Below, in pieces: positions 54,868 through 63,413 of a stretch of DNA of 64,000 nucleotides. Below the pieces are notes generated by a model. The model was not told where the DNA came from, did no database searches, and was given only the letters and a program-made list of their open reading frames with translations. Every line of letters begins with the position of its first letter. Position 1 is the first letter of the stretch. The position numbers were made by a program, and so were the translations under genes. The DNA is from Bradyrhizobium ontarionense (lineage in GTDB: Bacteria; Pseudomonadota; Alphaproteobacteria; Rhizobiales; Xanthobacteraceae), in assembly GCF_021088345.1 (NCBI RefSeq), contig NZ_CP088156.1, forward strand, positions 2,542,001 to 2,606,000, given 5' to 3'.

Positions 54868-55857
54868 CTATTCGGCGGCCTGCGCCATCTGCCGGCGCGC
54901 GCGCTTCTCGGCGTAGGCAGCCGCCGCCTCGCGCACCCAGGCGCCATCAGCATGCGCCTTGCGGCGCGCCGCCAGCCGATCTCGATTGCACGGACCGTTG
55001 CCGGCCAGCACCTGCTTGAACTCGCTCCAGTCGATCGGCCCGTGCACCCAGTGCCCCTGCTCGTCCTGCTTCATAGCCGGATCGGGAATGGTGAGGCCGA
55101 GATACTGCGCTTGCGGCACGGTGGCATCGATGAACTTCTGGCGCAGCTCGTCGTTCGAGAACCGCTTGATCTTCCACTTGGTCGAGGCGTCGCTGTGCTG
55201 GCTCGCCTGGTCGGGCGGGCCGAACATCATCAGCACCGGCCACCACCAGCGGTTCAGCGCATCCTGCGCCATCGCCTTCTGCTCAGCCGTGCCGCGGCAC
55301 AGCGTGAGCATGATCTCGTAGCCCTGGCGCTGGTGGAAGGACTCTTCCTTGCAGACGCGGATCATCGCGCGCGCGTAGGGACCGTAGGAGCAGCGGCACA
55401 GCGGGATCTGGTTCATGATCGCGGCGCCGTCGACCAGCCAGCCGATCACGCCGATATCCGCCCAGGTCAGGGTGGGATAGTTGAAGATCGAGGAATACTT
55501 CGCCTTGCCGGCCAGCATCGCGTCGACGAGTTCTTCGCGCGACGCGCCGAGCGTCTCGGCGGCGGCATAGAGATACAGCCCGTGACCGCATTCGTCCTGG
55601 ACCTTGGCGAGCAGCGCGGCCTTGCGGCGCAGGCTCGGCGCGCGCGTGATCCAATTGCCCTCGGGCAGCATGCCGACGATTTCGGAATGAGCGTGCTGGG
55701 AAATCTGCCGGATCAGCGTCTTGCGATAGGCCGACGGCATCCAGTCGTTCGGCTCGATGCGCTCCTCGGCATCGATGCGCGCCTGGAACCGCGAGGCGCC
55801 TGCGGCGTCCTCGACGAGGGTGCCCTCCTCGGGCGAATTGAGCGCCTGCGTGTACAT
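54868..55857 (-). CDS. paaA: Phenylacetyl-CoA 1,2-epoxidase catalytic subunit
   Basis: Diiron monooxygenase subunit that forms the ring 1,2-epoxide of phenylacetyl-CoA, 329 residues. Iron-ligand blocks of the ferritin-like fold are seen: [20 protein letters not shown] (ExxH), [21 protein letters not shown] (ExxH) and [20 protein letters not shown]. The C-terminal [20 protein letters not shown] is typical of PaaA. ATG at 55857 is used. First gene after the presumed PaaX-controlled promoter; operon order paaA-B-C-D-E. Confidence 0.96.
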   Translation of the reverse strand: MYTQALNSPEEGTLVEDAAGASRFQARIDAEERIEPNDWMPSAYRKTLIRQISQHAHSEIVGMLPEGNWITRAPSLRRKAALLAKVQDECGHGLYLYAAAETLGASREELVDAMLAGKAKYSSIFNYPTLTWADIGVIGWLVDGAAIMNQIPLCRCSYGPYARAMIRVCKEESFHQRQGYEIMLTLCRGTAEQKAMAQDALNRWWWPVLMMFGPPDQASQHSDASTKWKIKRFSNDELRQKFIDATVPQAQYLGLTIPDPAMKQDEQGHWVHGPIDWSEFKQVLAGNGPCNRDRLAARRKAHADGAWVREAAAAYAEKRARRQMAQAAE

Positions 55858-55890
55858 GCGGCGGCGTCCTCCCAGGACTTGGTTGACGCC

Positions 55891-55937
55891 AATATATAAC
55901 GGAATCTTATCCGCGCAATCAAATTCTGTAATATATT
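55891..55937 (-). promoter_or_regulatory. Inverted repeat upstream of paaA, candidate PaaX operator/promoter region
   Basis: The 15-base arms AATATATAACGGAAT and ATTCTGTAATATATT are inverted with 13 of 15 matching; centres are 32 bases apart, about three helical turns. Lies 34 bases before the paaA start and touches the paaX stop. It is AT-rich against a GC-rich background. PaaX binding is inferred from position. Confidence 0.55.
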
Positions 55938-56817
55938 AAAGCGGCTCGGCATCGCCGGCGAAACGCCCCGTCAGCGCCGCACCCGCCGGCGGCAAAGGTC
56001 CTTCCTCGTTGGTGGCATGGTCGTCGAGCCAGCGCTCGGAGCCCGGCAGCAGCAGCCGATAGATCTCGCCGCACAGCGCGCGCGCCTGCCGCCCCGGCCA
56101 GTCCTTCGGCAGCAGCTCGACCGGCAGTTGCGGATCGCGCAAGACGATGCGGCGGTAATGGTGGATCAGCAGGATGCGCGCAGTGAAGGCCTGGCTGTCC
56201 GACAGCGCCTCGCCCCGATCCATCGTGAATCTGAGCGGCGCGAAGGAGGCGCTGAACTTGCGATAGGCTTCGGCCGTCCGCTCCAGCGCCCAGCTCTCGG
56301 CCACCAGTCGCCGCGCCATGTCGGAACCGGCGGAGGCCTGCAGTCGGATGGCGCCCTCTGCGGCATCGGGCACGGCGATCCTGGAGGGCGCCACGAACAC
56401 GCCCGGCAGCGGGCTGCCGAAGCCTGCATCCCGCAGCGCGGTCCGCGCCTGCTCGCGATCGTCGGCGCTGCCGATCAGGAGCAGCTCGAAGCTGCCGTTC
56501 CATTCCGACGGCGGGGAATCGTAGATGTGGCGGGTGGCGGCGGCGAAGGTCTGCTCGCCGCGCCGGGTCAGGCGATAGAAGCTGTTGCGGCCGCTCTTGG
56601 TGCGCTCGAACCAGCCTTCCGCCGTCAACCGCGACATCGCCGTGCGCACGACGCCGCCGTCGATATCGAGACCCGCAAAGAATTCGAGCAAGGTGCCGAG
56701 CCAGACGGTGCCGCCGCGCGGCACGACGGCGTCGCCGAATACGGTGACGATGAGCGAGCCGGTCCGCGACGGTTCGCTCTTGAGCTGGCTGACGATGCGG
56801 GAGAGCGGCTGCGGCAT
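55936..56817 (-). CDS. paaX: PaaX-family repressor of phenylacetate catabolism
   Basis: GntR-like transcriptional repressor of 293 residues that in studied bacteria is released by phenylacetyl-CoA. N-terminal winged helix-turn-helix: GSLIVTVFGDAVVPRGGTVWLGTLLEFF, RTAMSRLTAEGWFERTKSGRNSFYRL (about 20-80); the middle SSEWNGSFELLLIGSADDREQARTALRDAGFG-type block and the C-terminal PaaX domain RFTMDRGEALSDSQAFTARILLIHHYRRIVLRDPQLP are present as parts. ATG at 56817 is used; GTG at 56823 is possible. Upstream of and co-directional with paaA. The adjacent inverted repeat is its likely operator. Confidence 0.92.
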   Translation of the reverse strand: MPQPLSRIVSQLKSEPSRTGSLIVTVFGDAVVPRGGTVWLGTLLEFFAGLDIDGGVVRTAMSRLTAEGWFERTKSGRNSFYRLTRRGEQTFAAATRHIYDSPPSEWNGSFELLLIGSADDREQARTALRDAGFGSPLPGVFVAPSRIAVPDAAEGAIRLQASAGSDMARRLVAESWALERTAEAYRKFSASFAPLRFTMDRGEALSDSQAFTARILLIHHYRRIVLRDPQLPVELLPKDWPGRQARALCGEIYRLLLPGSERWLDDHATNEEGPLPPAGAALTGRFAGDAEPL

Positions 56818-56884
56818 GGGCACGCTTTAGCCGGTTTCGCCGCGTTCAAAAACCGTGCGACAGCAAATCGCAACAGCAAATCGC

Positions 56885-56911
56885 AAAAGAAAAGGCCCGC
56901 GCGAGCGGGCC
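56885..56911 (-). terminator. Rho-independent terminator after phasin gene
   Basis: A 7-bp stem GGCCCGC / GCGGGCC with the 4-base loop GCGA, followed on the minus strand by TTTTCTTTT. It lies 34 bases past the phasin stop and separates it from paaX. Confidence 0.88.
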
Positions 56912-56944
56912 TTGCAGATGTTGTCGACTGGCGCGCTGATACGA

Positions 56945-57421
56945 TCAGGCGGTCTTGTTGTAGGCCTTCGCCATGTTCTCCTGGGCGACCTTGGCGCCCT
57001 CGGTCACCAGCTTGCTGACATATTCGCTGGTCGACTTGGCACGAGCCACGAGCGCTTCGCCGCGCGCACGCGCGAGCTCGCCCTGGATCTGGACGGCCTC
57101 GCTGAACGACTTGGCGGACGCCAGCTTGTCGATGCCGTCGAAGAACGCCTCGGTGTCCTGGTACAGCGCCTGCTGGATGTTGCGGCTGATCTTGCCGGCC
57201 TCGGTCACGCCATCGAACACAGCGGTCTCGATCGCGGAGGTGACCTTCTCGGAGCCCGCCAGGGCCTCCGCGGCGCGTTCCTTGGCAGTGGACGCCGTCT
57301 TCTTCACGAACTCCCGGGCCTGCTCCGGCACGTCCATGGTCGGCATGTTCTTGAGCGCGTCGGTCATCGGCGCAAACGCCTCTTTGACGCTGTCGAACAC
57401 GGTATTGGTCTCGGTGGTCAT
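56945..57421 (-). CDS. Phasin family protein
   Basis: Amphipathic granule-coat protein of 158 residues of the phasin family that covers polyhydroxyalkanoate granules. All-helical, with [58 protein letters not shown] and EYVSKLVTEGAKVAQENMAKAYN typical of the rhizobial type. ATG at 57421 is eight bases from GGAG; two earlier in-frame starts to 57439 are not needed. Between it and the upstream PhaE-like gene lies an inverted repeat at 57506-57539. It has its own terminator. Confidence 0.9.
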   Translation of the reverse strand: MTTETNTVFDSVKEAFAPMTDALKNMPTMDVPEQAREFVKKTASTAKERAAEALAGSEKVTSAIETAVFDGVTEAGKISRNIQQALYQDTEAFFDGIDKLASAKSFSEAVQIQGELARARGEALVARAKSTSEYVSKLVTEGAKVAQENMAKAYNKTA

Positions 57422-57505
57422 GGCTGTCTCCATCCTCAATGTTTCTGAGCTATGGCTCGCTCCGTCCCTTATGAAACCGGAGTGACTCAGCTATATCAAC
57501 AAAAA

Positions 57506-57539
57506 TGGTGCATCGCAATATAAATGTTGCAATGCACCA
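57506..57539. promoter_or_regulatory. 13-bp inverted repeat between PHA genes: operator or terminator
   Basis: Arms TGGTGCATCGCAA and TTGCAATGCACCA (12 of 13 matching) flank an 8-base loop. Each arm contains a TGC-N3-GCA element, as reported for PhaR-type operators. On the minus strand a TTTTTG run follows, so it could also terminate the upstream gene. It lies 85 bases before the phasin start. Confidence 0.5.
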
Positions 57540-57576
57540 ATAAAAAAGCATGGACGAAAATGCTGGCTGGCTCGCC

Positions 57577-58389
57577 TCAGGCGCCGGACGGCCCGCTCGT
57601 GTCCTTGCCGCTGGGCGGCCCCGAGGTCAGCGCCGCCGGCTTCTTGTGGCGGGACTTCCCCGGGCGCGACGCGGGTTCGGCAGCGCTCGGCGCAGCTTCG
57701 ACAGCTATGGACGCAGCTTCTGCCGACGTCGATGGCGTTCGCAACGAGTCGAGCGCTGCGCGGATCTCGCGCAGCTCGGCCTCGATCGCGACGGTCGGTG
57801 CCGGATCGGTTATTTTGGTAGCGTTCAGCATCTGGTCGAGCAGCGCTTTGATCTCGGTCAACTGCGGCGTGACATCGACGGCTTTCGCCACCGGTTGTGG
57901 AGCCTTGGATGCGGCAAGAAGCTCATTGAGCAAGCCCTTGATCCCATTCAATTCCGGAGTGACGTCGACCGGAGGTGCCGCAACCGGCGGCTGAGCCTTG
58001 GATGCGGCGAGAAGCGCGTCGAGCAAGCCCTTGATCTCGTTCAACTGCGGAGCGAGATCGGCGAGCGGTTTCGATGCCGACGGCGACACCTGTGCTGTGG
58101 CCAGCAGTTCCTTCAGCAGCGCCCGCGTCTCCGCCAGCTCGCCCTCGATGGACGCGAGCCGCTCGTTCAAGGCGGTGAGCTGACCGCGGCTCGGCACGTT
58201 CATGCCGGCGAAGTAGTTTTCCATCAGATCGGCCATGGGCTTCTGTCCGTTTCCAGAACCAGTTGCGGGATCATCGGGGGATTGGCGTGGCGTCGCCGGG
58301 CGCAGCCGCGTGAAGACGCTGAAGCTCTTCTGCATCTCACCGACCATCTGCTGCCAGAACGCGATTGGATCGCTGGACTTGTTCACCAT
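57577..58389 (-). CDS. PhaE/PhaM-like polyhydroxyalkanoate-associated protein with heptad repeats
   Basis: A 270-residue protein. N-terminal FWQQMVGEMQKSFSVF (about 11-26) and MENYFAGMNVPSRGQLTALNERLASIE (about 56-82) resemble the synthase-contact and coiled-coil segments of PhaE, PhaR and PhaM proteins. Then come five copies of a leucine-rich unit, L-x-x-I-K-x-L-L-x-x-L-L, at residues 85, 116, 147, 177 and 206 (29 to 31 residue spacing), and a basic, Pro/Ser/Lys-rich tail (RPGKSRHKKPAA) that could bind DNA. ATG at 58389 follows AGGAG. A role in synthase or granule organisation is inferred; beside a phasin gene. Confidence 0.65.
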   Translation of the reverse strand: MVNKSSDPIAFWQQMVGEMQKSFSVFTRLRPATPRQSPDDPATGSGNGQKPMADLMENYFAGMNVPSRGQLTALNERLASIEGELAETRALLKELLATAQVSPSASKPLADLAPQLNEIKGLLDALLAASKAQPPVAAPPVDVTPELNGIKGLLNELLAASKAPQPVAKAVDVTPQLTEIKALLDQMLNATKITDPAPTVAIEAELREIRAALDSLRTPSTSAEAASIAVEAAPSAAEPASRPGKSRHKKPAALTSGPPSGKDTSGPSGA

Positions 58390-58536
58390 CGGCACGCTCC
58401 TTCAGGCCAACAGAAGACTCAAACACAACCTATCATAGCACGACCTCGCTGCGATGCGGGGAGATCATGCAGGTCGCTTCTCTCCGGCTGCGGAACCATG
58501 CCATAGAGGGTTGGTTGGCCTTGAAAGAGGGATCAC

Positions 58537-59457
58537 GTGACAACAACCGTCCATCAGCCGCCGCACATCGTGCGCGCCAACGGTATCGACATCTGCTACG
58601 AGATCTTCGGCGACCCCACAGCGCCTCCGCTCCTGTTGATCATGGGCCTCGGCGCCCAGATGATCATCTGGGACGACGAGTTCTGCGAACGCTTGGCAGC
58701 ACGCGGCTTCCGCGTCATCCGCTTCGACAATCGCGACATCGGCCAATCCGGCAGGCTGCATGGCGGACGCCGGCTGACGCCGTTCGAGCTGATCAAGCTT
58801 CGTTTCTTCCACATTCCGGTCTCAGCGCCCTACAGGCTCCTGGACATGGCCAAGGACACGGTCGGCCTGATGGACGCGCTCGACATCAAATCAGCGCACC
58901 TGGTCGGCGCCTCGATGGGCGGCATGATCGCGCAGGAGATCGCGATCTTCTTTCCCCAGCGCGTGCGCTCGCTGACCTCGATCATGTCGACGACCGGCAA
59001 TCCGCGCATTCCGCCGCCGACGCGCGAGGTCGCGATGCTGCTGATGGCGCCGCCGCCGAAGACCAAGGACGAGTACATCAAGCGCTTCCAGAAGACCTGG
59101 AAGCTGCTGCGGGCCGGCTCGTTTCCCGAGGATGAGGCGCGCGACGTGGCACTGGCCGAGCGCAGCTTCGCCCGCGGCATCAATCCCGCCGGTGTCGGCC
59201 GCCAATTGCGGGCGATCCTGGCCTCGGGCAGCCGCAAGCCGCGCCTGCATCTCGTCACGGCGCCAACGCTCGTGATCCACGGCACGGTCGATCCGCTGGT
59301 CCATCACACGGCAGGCAAGGACACAGCGGACTCGATCCCCAATGCAAAGCTGCTGATGATCGAGCGCATGGGTCACGCCATCCCGATCCCGATGTGGCCG
59401 CAGATCATCAACGCGATCGCGGACCACGCGCATGGCGCGAACGTGCAGGCGGCTTAG
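58537..59457 (+). CDS. Alpha/beta hydrolase
   Basis: Serine hydrolase of 306 residues: oxyanion block LLLIMGLGAQM, nucleophile elbow VGASMGGMIAQEIA (Ser at about 127), acid in LVIHGTVDPLVHH, and His in MIERMGHAIP. No export signal is seen. GTG at 58537 is the start, with GAGGG just upstream. The cap region (about 150-210) is helical. Family members include esterases, C-C hydrolases and PHA-related lipases; proximity to the granule genes is only suggestive. Divergent from the PhaE-like gene. Confidence 0.88.
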   Translation: MTTTVHQPPHIVRANGIDICYEIFGDPTAPPLLLIMGLGAQMIIWDDEFCERLAARGFRVIRFDNRDIGQSGRLHGGRRLTPFELIKLRFFHIPVSAPYRLLDMAKDTVGLMDALDIKSAHLVGASMGGMIAQEIAIFFPQRVRSLTSIMSTTGNPRIPPPTREVAMLLMAPPPKTKDEYIKRFQKTWKLLRAGSFPEDEARDVALAERSFARGINPAGVGRQLRAILASGSRKPRLHLVTAPTLVIHGTVDPLVHHTAGKDTADSIPNAKLLMIERMGHAIPIPMWPQIINAIADHAHGANVQAA

Positions 59458-59498
59458 GACGCGCGCTGAGAGCAAGCACTGCCGCCCCCAAACGAGCT

Positions 59499-59646
59499 GT
59501 CGTCCCGGCGAACGCCGGGACCCATACCGCGTGATGTCTGAAATGGGCAGTCGGCACGTTCCACGCGCCTCACAGCATTCGGTGACTATGGATCCCGGAT
59601 CTGCGCCAGCCGACGCTTCGCGTCAGCAGGCTTGTCCGGGACGACA
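59499..59646. repeat. Palindromic intergenic repeat, family F copy 2
   Basis: Starts GTCGTCCCGGCGAACGCCGG and ends CTTGTCCGGGACGAC. Shares GACCCATAC-GCGTGATGTCT with copy 1 (38089-38207); the right part differs. Confidence 0.75.
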
Positions 59647-59726
59647 CCTGTTGTTCGGCTCGGCCGTTGCCTCTCGCCCGGCGTACGATCTGCCGCAACC
59701 GTTTTTCCACCGAGCCGCCGCCTTCT

Positions 59727-60734
59727 CTACCCGAACCTTCTCCGCCGCCATTCGATCAGCTTGGCGCTGACCTCCTCGGGCTGCTCCTGCTGGGTCCAGT
59801 GGCCGCTGTCGCGGACGAGATACTTCTCCAGATCCGGGATCAGCTTTTCCATGCCGTCCGCGGCCGAGGGCGGCAGCACGGCATCGTTCTCGGCCATGAT
59901 CATCAGCGACGGCACGCGCACGGTATGATCCAAGCCTTCCGAGCGCTGCCAGTTGCGGGTCATGTTGCGATACCAGTTGATGCCGCCGGTGAAGCCGGTC
60001 CGCGTGAACGTGTCGACGAACACCCGCTTCTCCTCATCCGACAGAATCGGCCGACGGGTGTCGTTGGCGGACTCATAGGCCGCGATCATCTGCGGGAACG
60101 CCAGGTTGAGCGATCGGGACGCGCCGATCCCGCCGGCAGGCGGCTCCGCAGGCGGCGCATCGGTGCGCGGCAGCGGCTTGCGCATGAAGGCGTCGAAGGT
60201 CTGCTCGACGCGGGCGGCGAAGATGCGGTCCGGCTCACGTCCCGGATCCTGGAACTGGACGATGTACATCATGTCGCCGAAGCGCTTGCGCATGATCTCG
60301 ATCGGATCGGCGGGTGCGCGCGGCAAATGCGGCGTGTTGATGCCGACCACGCCGGCGACCCGCGACAGGTGACGCAGCGGCATCTGCCAGACGACGAAGC
60401 CACCCCAGTCGTGGCCGACGAAGATCGCCTTGTCGATCTTCAGGTGGTCGAGCAGACCGACGAGGTCGGCCGTCAGATGTTCGAGGTCGTAGGCCTCCAC
60501 CGGCTCCGGCCGGTCGGTGGCGCCATAGCCGCGCTGGTCCGGCGCGATCACGCGGATGCCGGCGGCCGCCAGCGCCTTGATCTGGTGCCGCCAGGAAAAG
60601 GCCAGTTCGGGCCAGCCGTGACAGAGAATGATGGGCGGATGGTCGGTCGCGGGACCGGCCTCGTAGTAGCCCATGCGAATGCCGTTGATCACCGCAAATT
60701 GCAGCGGCGGCATCCAGGAAGCCGAAGCGTTCAT
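59727..60734 (-). CDS. Epoxide-hydrolase-like alpha/beta hydrolase
   Basis: Alpha/beta hydrolase of 335 residues with the soluble epoxide hydrolase pattern: HGWPELAFSWRHQI (HGxP), nucleophile Asp in VGHDWGGFVVW (about 105), GYGATDRP, cap tyrosine region NWYRNMTRNW, and His in RDSGHWTQQEQPEEV. Opens epoxides to diols; haloalkane dehalogenase is the alternative. ATG at 60734 follows GGGGAGGAACG. Co-directional with the upstream DUF6489 gene, with 193 bases between. An epoxide hydrolase could be linked to phenylacetate epoxide chemistry, but this is not shown. Confidence 0.88.
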   Translation of the reverse strand: MNASASWMPPLQFAVINGIRMGYYEAGPATDHPPIILCHGWPELAFSWRHQIKALAAAGIRVIAPDQRGYGATDRPEPVEAYDLEHLTADLVGLLDHLKIDKAIFVGHDWGGFVVWQMPLRHLSRVAGVVGINTPHLPRAPADPIEIMRKRFGDMMYIVQFQDPGREPDRIFAARVEQTFDAFMRKPLPRTDAPPAEPPAGGIGASRSLNLAFPQMIAAYESANDTRRPILSDEEKRVFVDTFTRTGFTGGINWYRNMTRNWQRSEGLDHTVRVPSLMIMAENDAVLPPSAADGMEKLIPDLEKYLVRDSGHWTQQEQPEEVSAKLIEWRRRRFG

Positions 60735-60927
60735 CGTTCCTCCCCGAGGCTCTTGCCCGCCGGCCTGTCCTGACCGGTCGTTGGCGCGCGTGCCCATCAT
60801 GGTGCAGACGACTTCGGCGTAGAAGAAGACCTGCGCCAGAAGGCTCACGCCCAGCTGATGACCGGCTCGGCCTCCCGCCTCCGATGTCGTGCAGCGATGC
60901 AGCAGCGCCGCAGGCGGGTTGGCCTGG

Positions 60928-61188
60928 TCAGGCCGATTTTTTGTCGTTGGAGCGACTGCCGCCCAGTCCGGTCATGGTCAGCATCATGTCCTGGAACCGC
61001 TCGGCCAGCCGGGGATCAAAGGTGAACCAGCTCTGCATGATGGCTTCGGGCGTCAGCTTGTCGATGTTGCTCGTCATCTGCTGCTGCAGCCTGTCCATCA
61101 CGGCGGCCTGCATCGGACCGAGGTCGGGAAGTCCGAAGAACTGCCGCGCCTCGAGCGGTGTGCAATCGATCTCAATATTGACTTTCAT
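60928..61188 (-). CDS. DUF6489-like small protein
   Basis: An 86-residue protein starting MKVNIEIDCTPLEARQFFGL, then LPDLGPMQAAVMDRLQQQMTS-type text and the hydrophobic FQDMMLTMTGLGG end. This fits DUF6489, a small alphaproteobacterial family without assigned function. ATG at 61188 follows GGAGCGGAC, which decides against the long upstream frame to 61383. It has amphipathic helices and could be a membrane- or granule-surface protein (inference). Confidence 0.75.
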   Translation of the reverse strand: MKVNIEIDCTPLEARQFFGLPDLGPMQAAVMDRLQQQMTSNIDKLTPEAIMQSWFTFDPRLAERFQDMMLTMTGLGGSRSNDKKSA

Positions 61189-61708
61189 GTCCGCTCCGCG
61201 CTGTTCGAACCATCCCCACGCCGCCTCCAGCCGGGCCCCATGACCAAGAGGACCCATCCCGGAGCGAGTGGAGAGCATCACAGTATCACCGCGCCGCCCC
61301 CCCTCTAGCAAGCGGCGCGTTGCTGCAGGTGCGCAATTCCCGGGACATGGCAAATAGCGCTGCTGGAGACGCGAAATCCACAATTCGAGCGCCGCGTGCG
61401 CTGCACCTCGGTTGTCGGGCTAACCATATCATTTAGGCTTCAACAAACCGGGCTTGTGTGCCGCCGTCGAACTCTGGCAACATGACGGGATCGACGTGCC
61501 GCGGGTCCGACGGCGCACCGCCAGGCGACAGCATCGGAATCAGTCATTCCGGCGCGGCATCAGACTTGCAAGCACATCGCCAGCGTCTTGTTGCTCCTTG
61601 AAGTTCGTGCAAGAGGCGCTGCAGGCATCACGAACTTCGAAGCAAGGCAGGCCGGACACAATCGCGCCTGCCGAGAAAACAAGCGTCAAACGCGGAGAAT
61701 TTGAACAT
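61189..61708. other. Intergenic stretch of about 520 bases
   Basis: No supported gene. Presumably has the divergent promoters of the DUF6489 gene and of the peptide-type ABC operon. The frame upstream of the binding-protein start (61454 onward) is open but has no signal for use. No repeat recognised. Confidence 0.4.
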
Positions 61709-63307
61709 ATGTCGGGACGCAAATCCCTGCTCATCGCGGCGGCCATCGCATTCGTTGGCCTCGCGGCGCTGCCGGCCTCGGCTCAGAGCCTGCGCTATGC
61801 CAACCAGGGCACCCTGAAATCGCTCGATCCCTATACCTTCAAGGAATCGACGACGATCGCCCATCACGCGCACATCTATGAGGGGCTGACCGCGCGCGAC
61901 AAGGATCTGAAGATCATTCCAGCTCTGGCCGAAAGCTGGGAAACACCCGAGCCGACCCGCTGGCGCTTCCACCTGCGCAAGGGCGTCAAGTTCCACAATG
62001 GCGAACCCTTCACCGCGGACGACGTGATCTTCTCCGCCGACCGCGTCCGCGCCACCGGCTCCAATTTCCTGTCCAACGTTCCGCCCGACGCGAAGTTCGT
62101 CAAGGTCGACGACTACACCGTCGACGTGAAGCTCGATGCGCCCAATCCCATCCTGATTTCGCAGTGGGATACGTGGTACATCATGAGCAAGAAGTGGTGT
62201 GAGGACAACAACTCGATCGCGCCGACGCCGGTCTCGGCAACTACACCGAGCTACGCGGCGCTGCATGAGAACGGCACCGGTCCCTTCATCATCGAGAGCC
62301 ATCAGCCCGGCGTGAAGACCGTGTTCAAGGTCAACCCGACCTGGTGGGGAAAGCCGGAACACAACCTCAAGGAGATCGTGTTCACCACCATCTCCTCCGA
62401 CGCCACGCGCGTCGCGGCGCTGTTGTCGGGAGAGGTCGACATCATCGAGCCGGTGCCGGTGCAGGACATCGGCCGCGTCGATTCGAGCCCGAACGCCCAG
62501 GTGCTCAAGGGACCCGAGCTGCGCACGATCTTCCTCGGCATGGACGAGACCCGCGACGAGCTGCTGTACTCCAACATCAAGGGCAAGAACCCGTTCAAGG
62601 ACATTCGCGTCCGCGAGGCCTTCTACAAGGCCATCGACATCGAGCTGATCAAGACCCGCGTCATGCGTGGCCTGTCGACACCGTCGGCCCTGATGGTGGC
62701 GCCGCAGCTCTATGCGCTGTCGAAGGACTTCACCCGGCCGAAATACGACCCCGACGCCGCCAAGAAGCTGCTGACCGAGGCGGGCTATCCCGACGGCTTC
62801 GAAGTGACGATGGACTGCCCGAACGATCGCTACGTCAACGACGCCGCGATCTGCCAGGCCGTGGTCGGCATGCTCGCCCGCATCGGCGTCAAGGTGAACC
62901 TGAACGCGCAGCCCAAGGCGCAGTACTTCGCCAAGGTCCTCAAGCCGGGCGGCTACAACACCTCGTTCTTCCTGCTCGGTTGGACACCGTCGTCGATGGA
63001 CTCCCACAACGTGATGCACGACATCATGGGCTGCCGTGACGACGCCAAGGACGCCACCCGCGGCGAGGCCAATCTCGGCAACTACTGCAACAAGGAGTTC
63101 GATGCGCTGACCGACAAGGTCCTGGTCGAGACCGATACGGCCAAGCGCGACCAGCTGATCAAGCAGGCGTACGAGATCGGCATCAAGGACTACGGCTACA
63201 TCCCGCTGCACCAGCAGGCGGTGGCCTGGGGTGTCTCGAAAAAGGTGAAGATCCCGCTGCGCGCCGACAACGCCGTGCTGCTGTTCCTGGCCACCAAGAC
63301 CGAGTAG
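61709..63307 (+). CDS. Periplasmic binding protein, peptide/opine ABC transporter (DppA/OppA family)
   Basis: Family-5 solute-binding protein of 532 residues with a Sec signal (KSLLIAAAIAFVGLAALPASA, cleavage about residue 25). Family blocks: LKSLDPYTFKESTTIAHHAHIYEGLTARD, WRFHLRKGVKFHNGEPFTADDVIFS, ENGTGPFIIESHQPGVKTVF and NPFKDIRVREAFYKAID (shown as parts). ATG at 61709 follows GGAG by 11 bases. It is the first gene of an operon with a DppB-type permease, separated from it by a long stem-loop. Ligand unknown; peptides, opines or other large solutes. Confidence 0.93.
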   Translation: MSGRKSLLIAAAIAFVGLAALPASAQSLRYANQGTLKSLDPYTFKESTTIAHHAHIYEGLTARDKDLKIIPALAESWETPEPTRWRFHLRKGVKFHNGEPFTADDVIFSADRVRATGSNFLSNVPPDAKFVKVDDYTVDVKLDAPNPILISQWDTWYIMSKKWCEDNNSIAPTPVSATTPSYAALHENGTGPFIIESHQPGVKTVFKVNPTWWGKPEHNLKEIVFTTISSDATRVAALLSGEVDIIEPVPVQDIGRVDSSPNAQVLKGPELRTIFLGMDETRDELLYSNIKGKNPFKDIRVREAFYKAIDIELIKTRVMRGLSTPSALMVAPQLYALSKDFTRPKYDPDAAKKLLTEAGYPDGFEVTMDCPNDRYVNDAAICQAVVGMLARIGVKVNLNAQPKAQYFAKVLKPGGYNTSFFLLGWTPSSMDSHNVMHDIMGCRDDAKDATRGEANLGNYCNKEFDALTDKVLVETDTAKRDQLIKQAYEIGIKDYGYIPLHQQAVAWGVSKKVKIPLRADNAVLLFLATKTE

Positions 63308-63320
63308 TCCGCCCGACGTC

Positions 63321-63357
63321 AAGTCCCGGAAAGCAGAACTGCTTTTCGGGACTTTTC
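63321..63357 (+). terminator. Stem-loop with T-rich tail between binding-protein and permease genes
   Basis: A nearly perfect stem of about 16 bp (CAAGTCCCGGAAAGCAG against CTGCTTTTCGGGACTT) with a tiny loop, followed by TTTTCATTT, 14 bases after the binding-protein stop. It probably acts as a partial terminator that lowers permease expression relative to the binding protein. Confidence 0.8.
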
Positions 63358-63413
63358 ATTTGATGCTTCAGGTGCTACGCGCCCTCGCATCCCGAAGGAC
63401 CTGAAAGGACAAG

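Noticed and set aside
61628..63322. 564-codon minus-strand ORF
   Set aside because: Antisense to the peptide-type binding protein, which has a signal peptide and family motifs.
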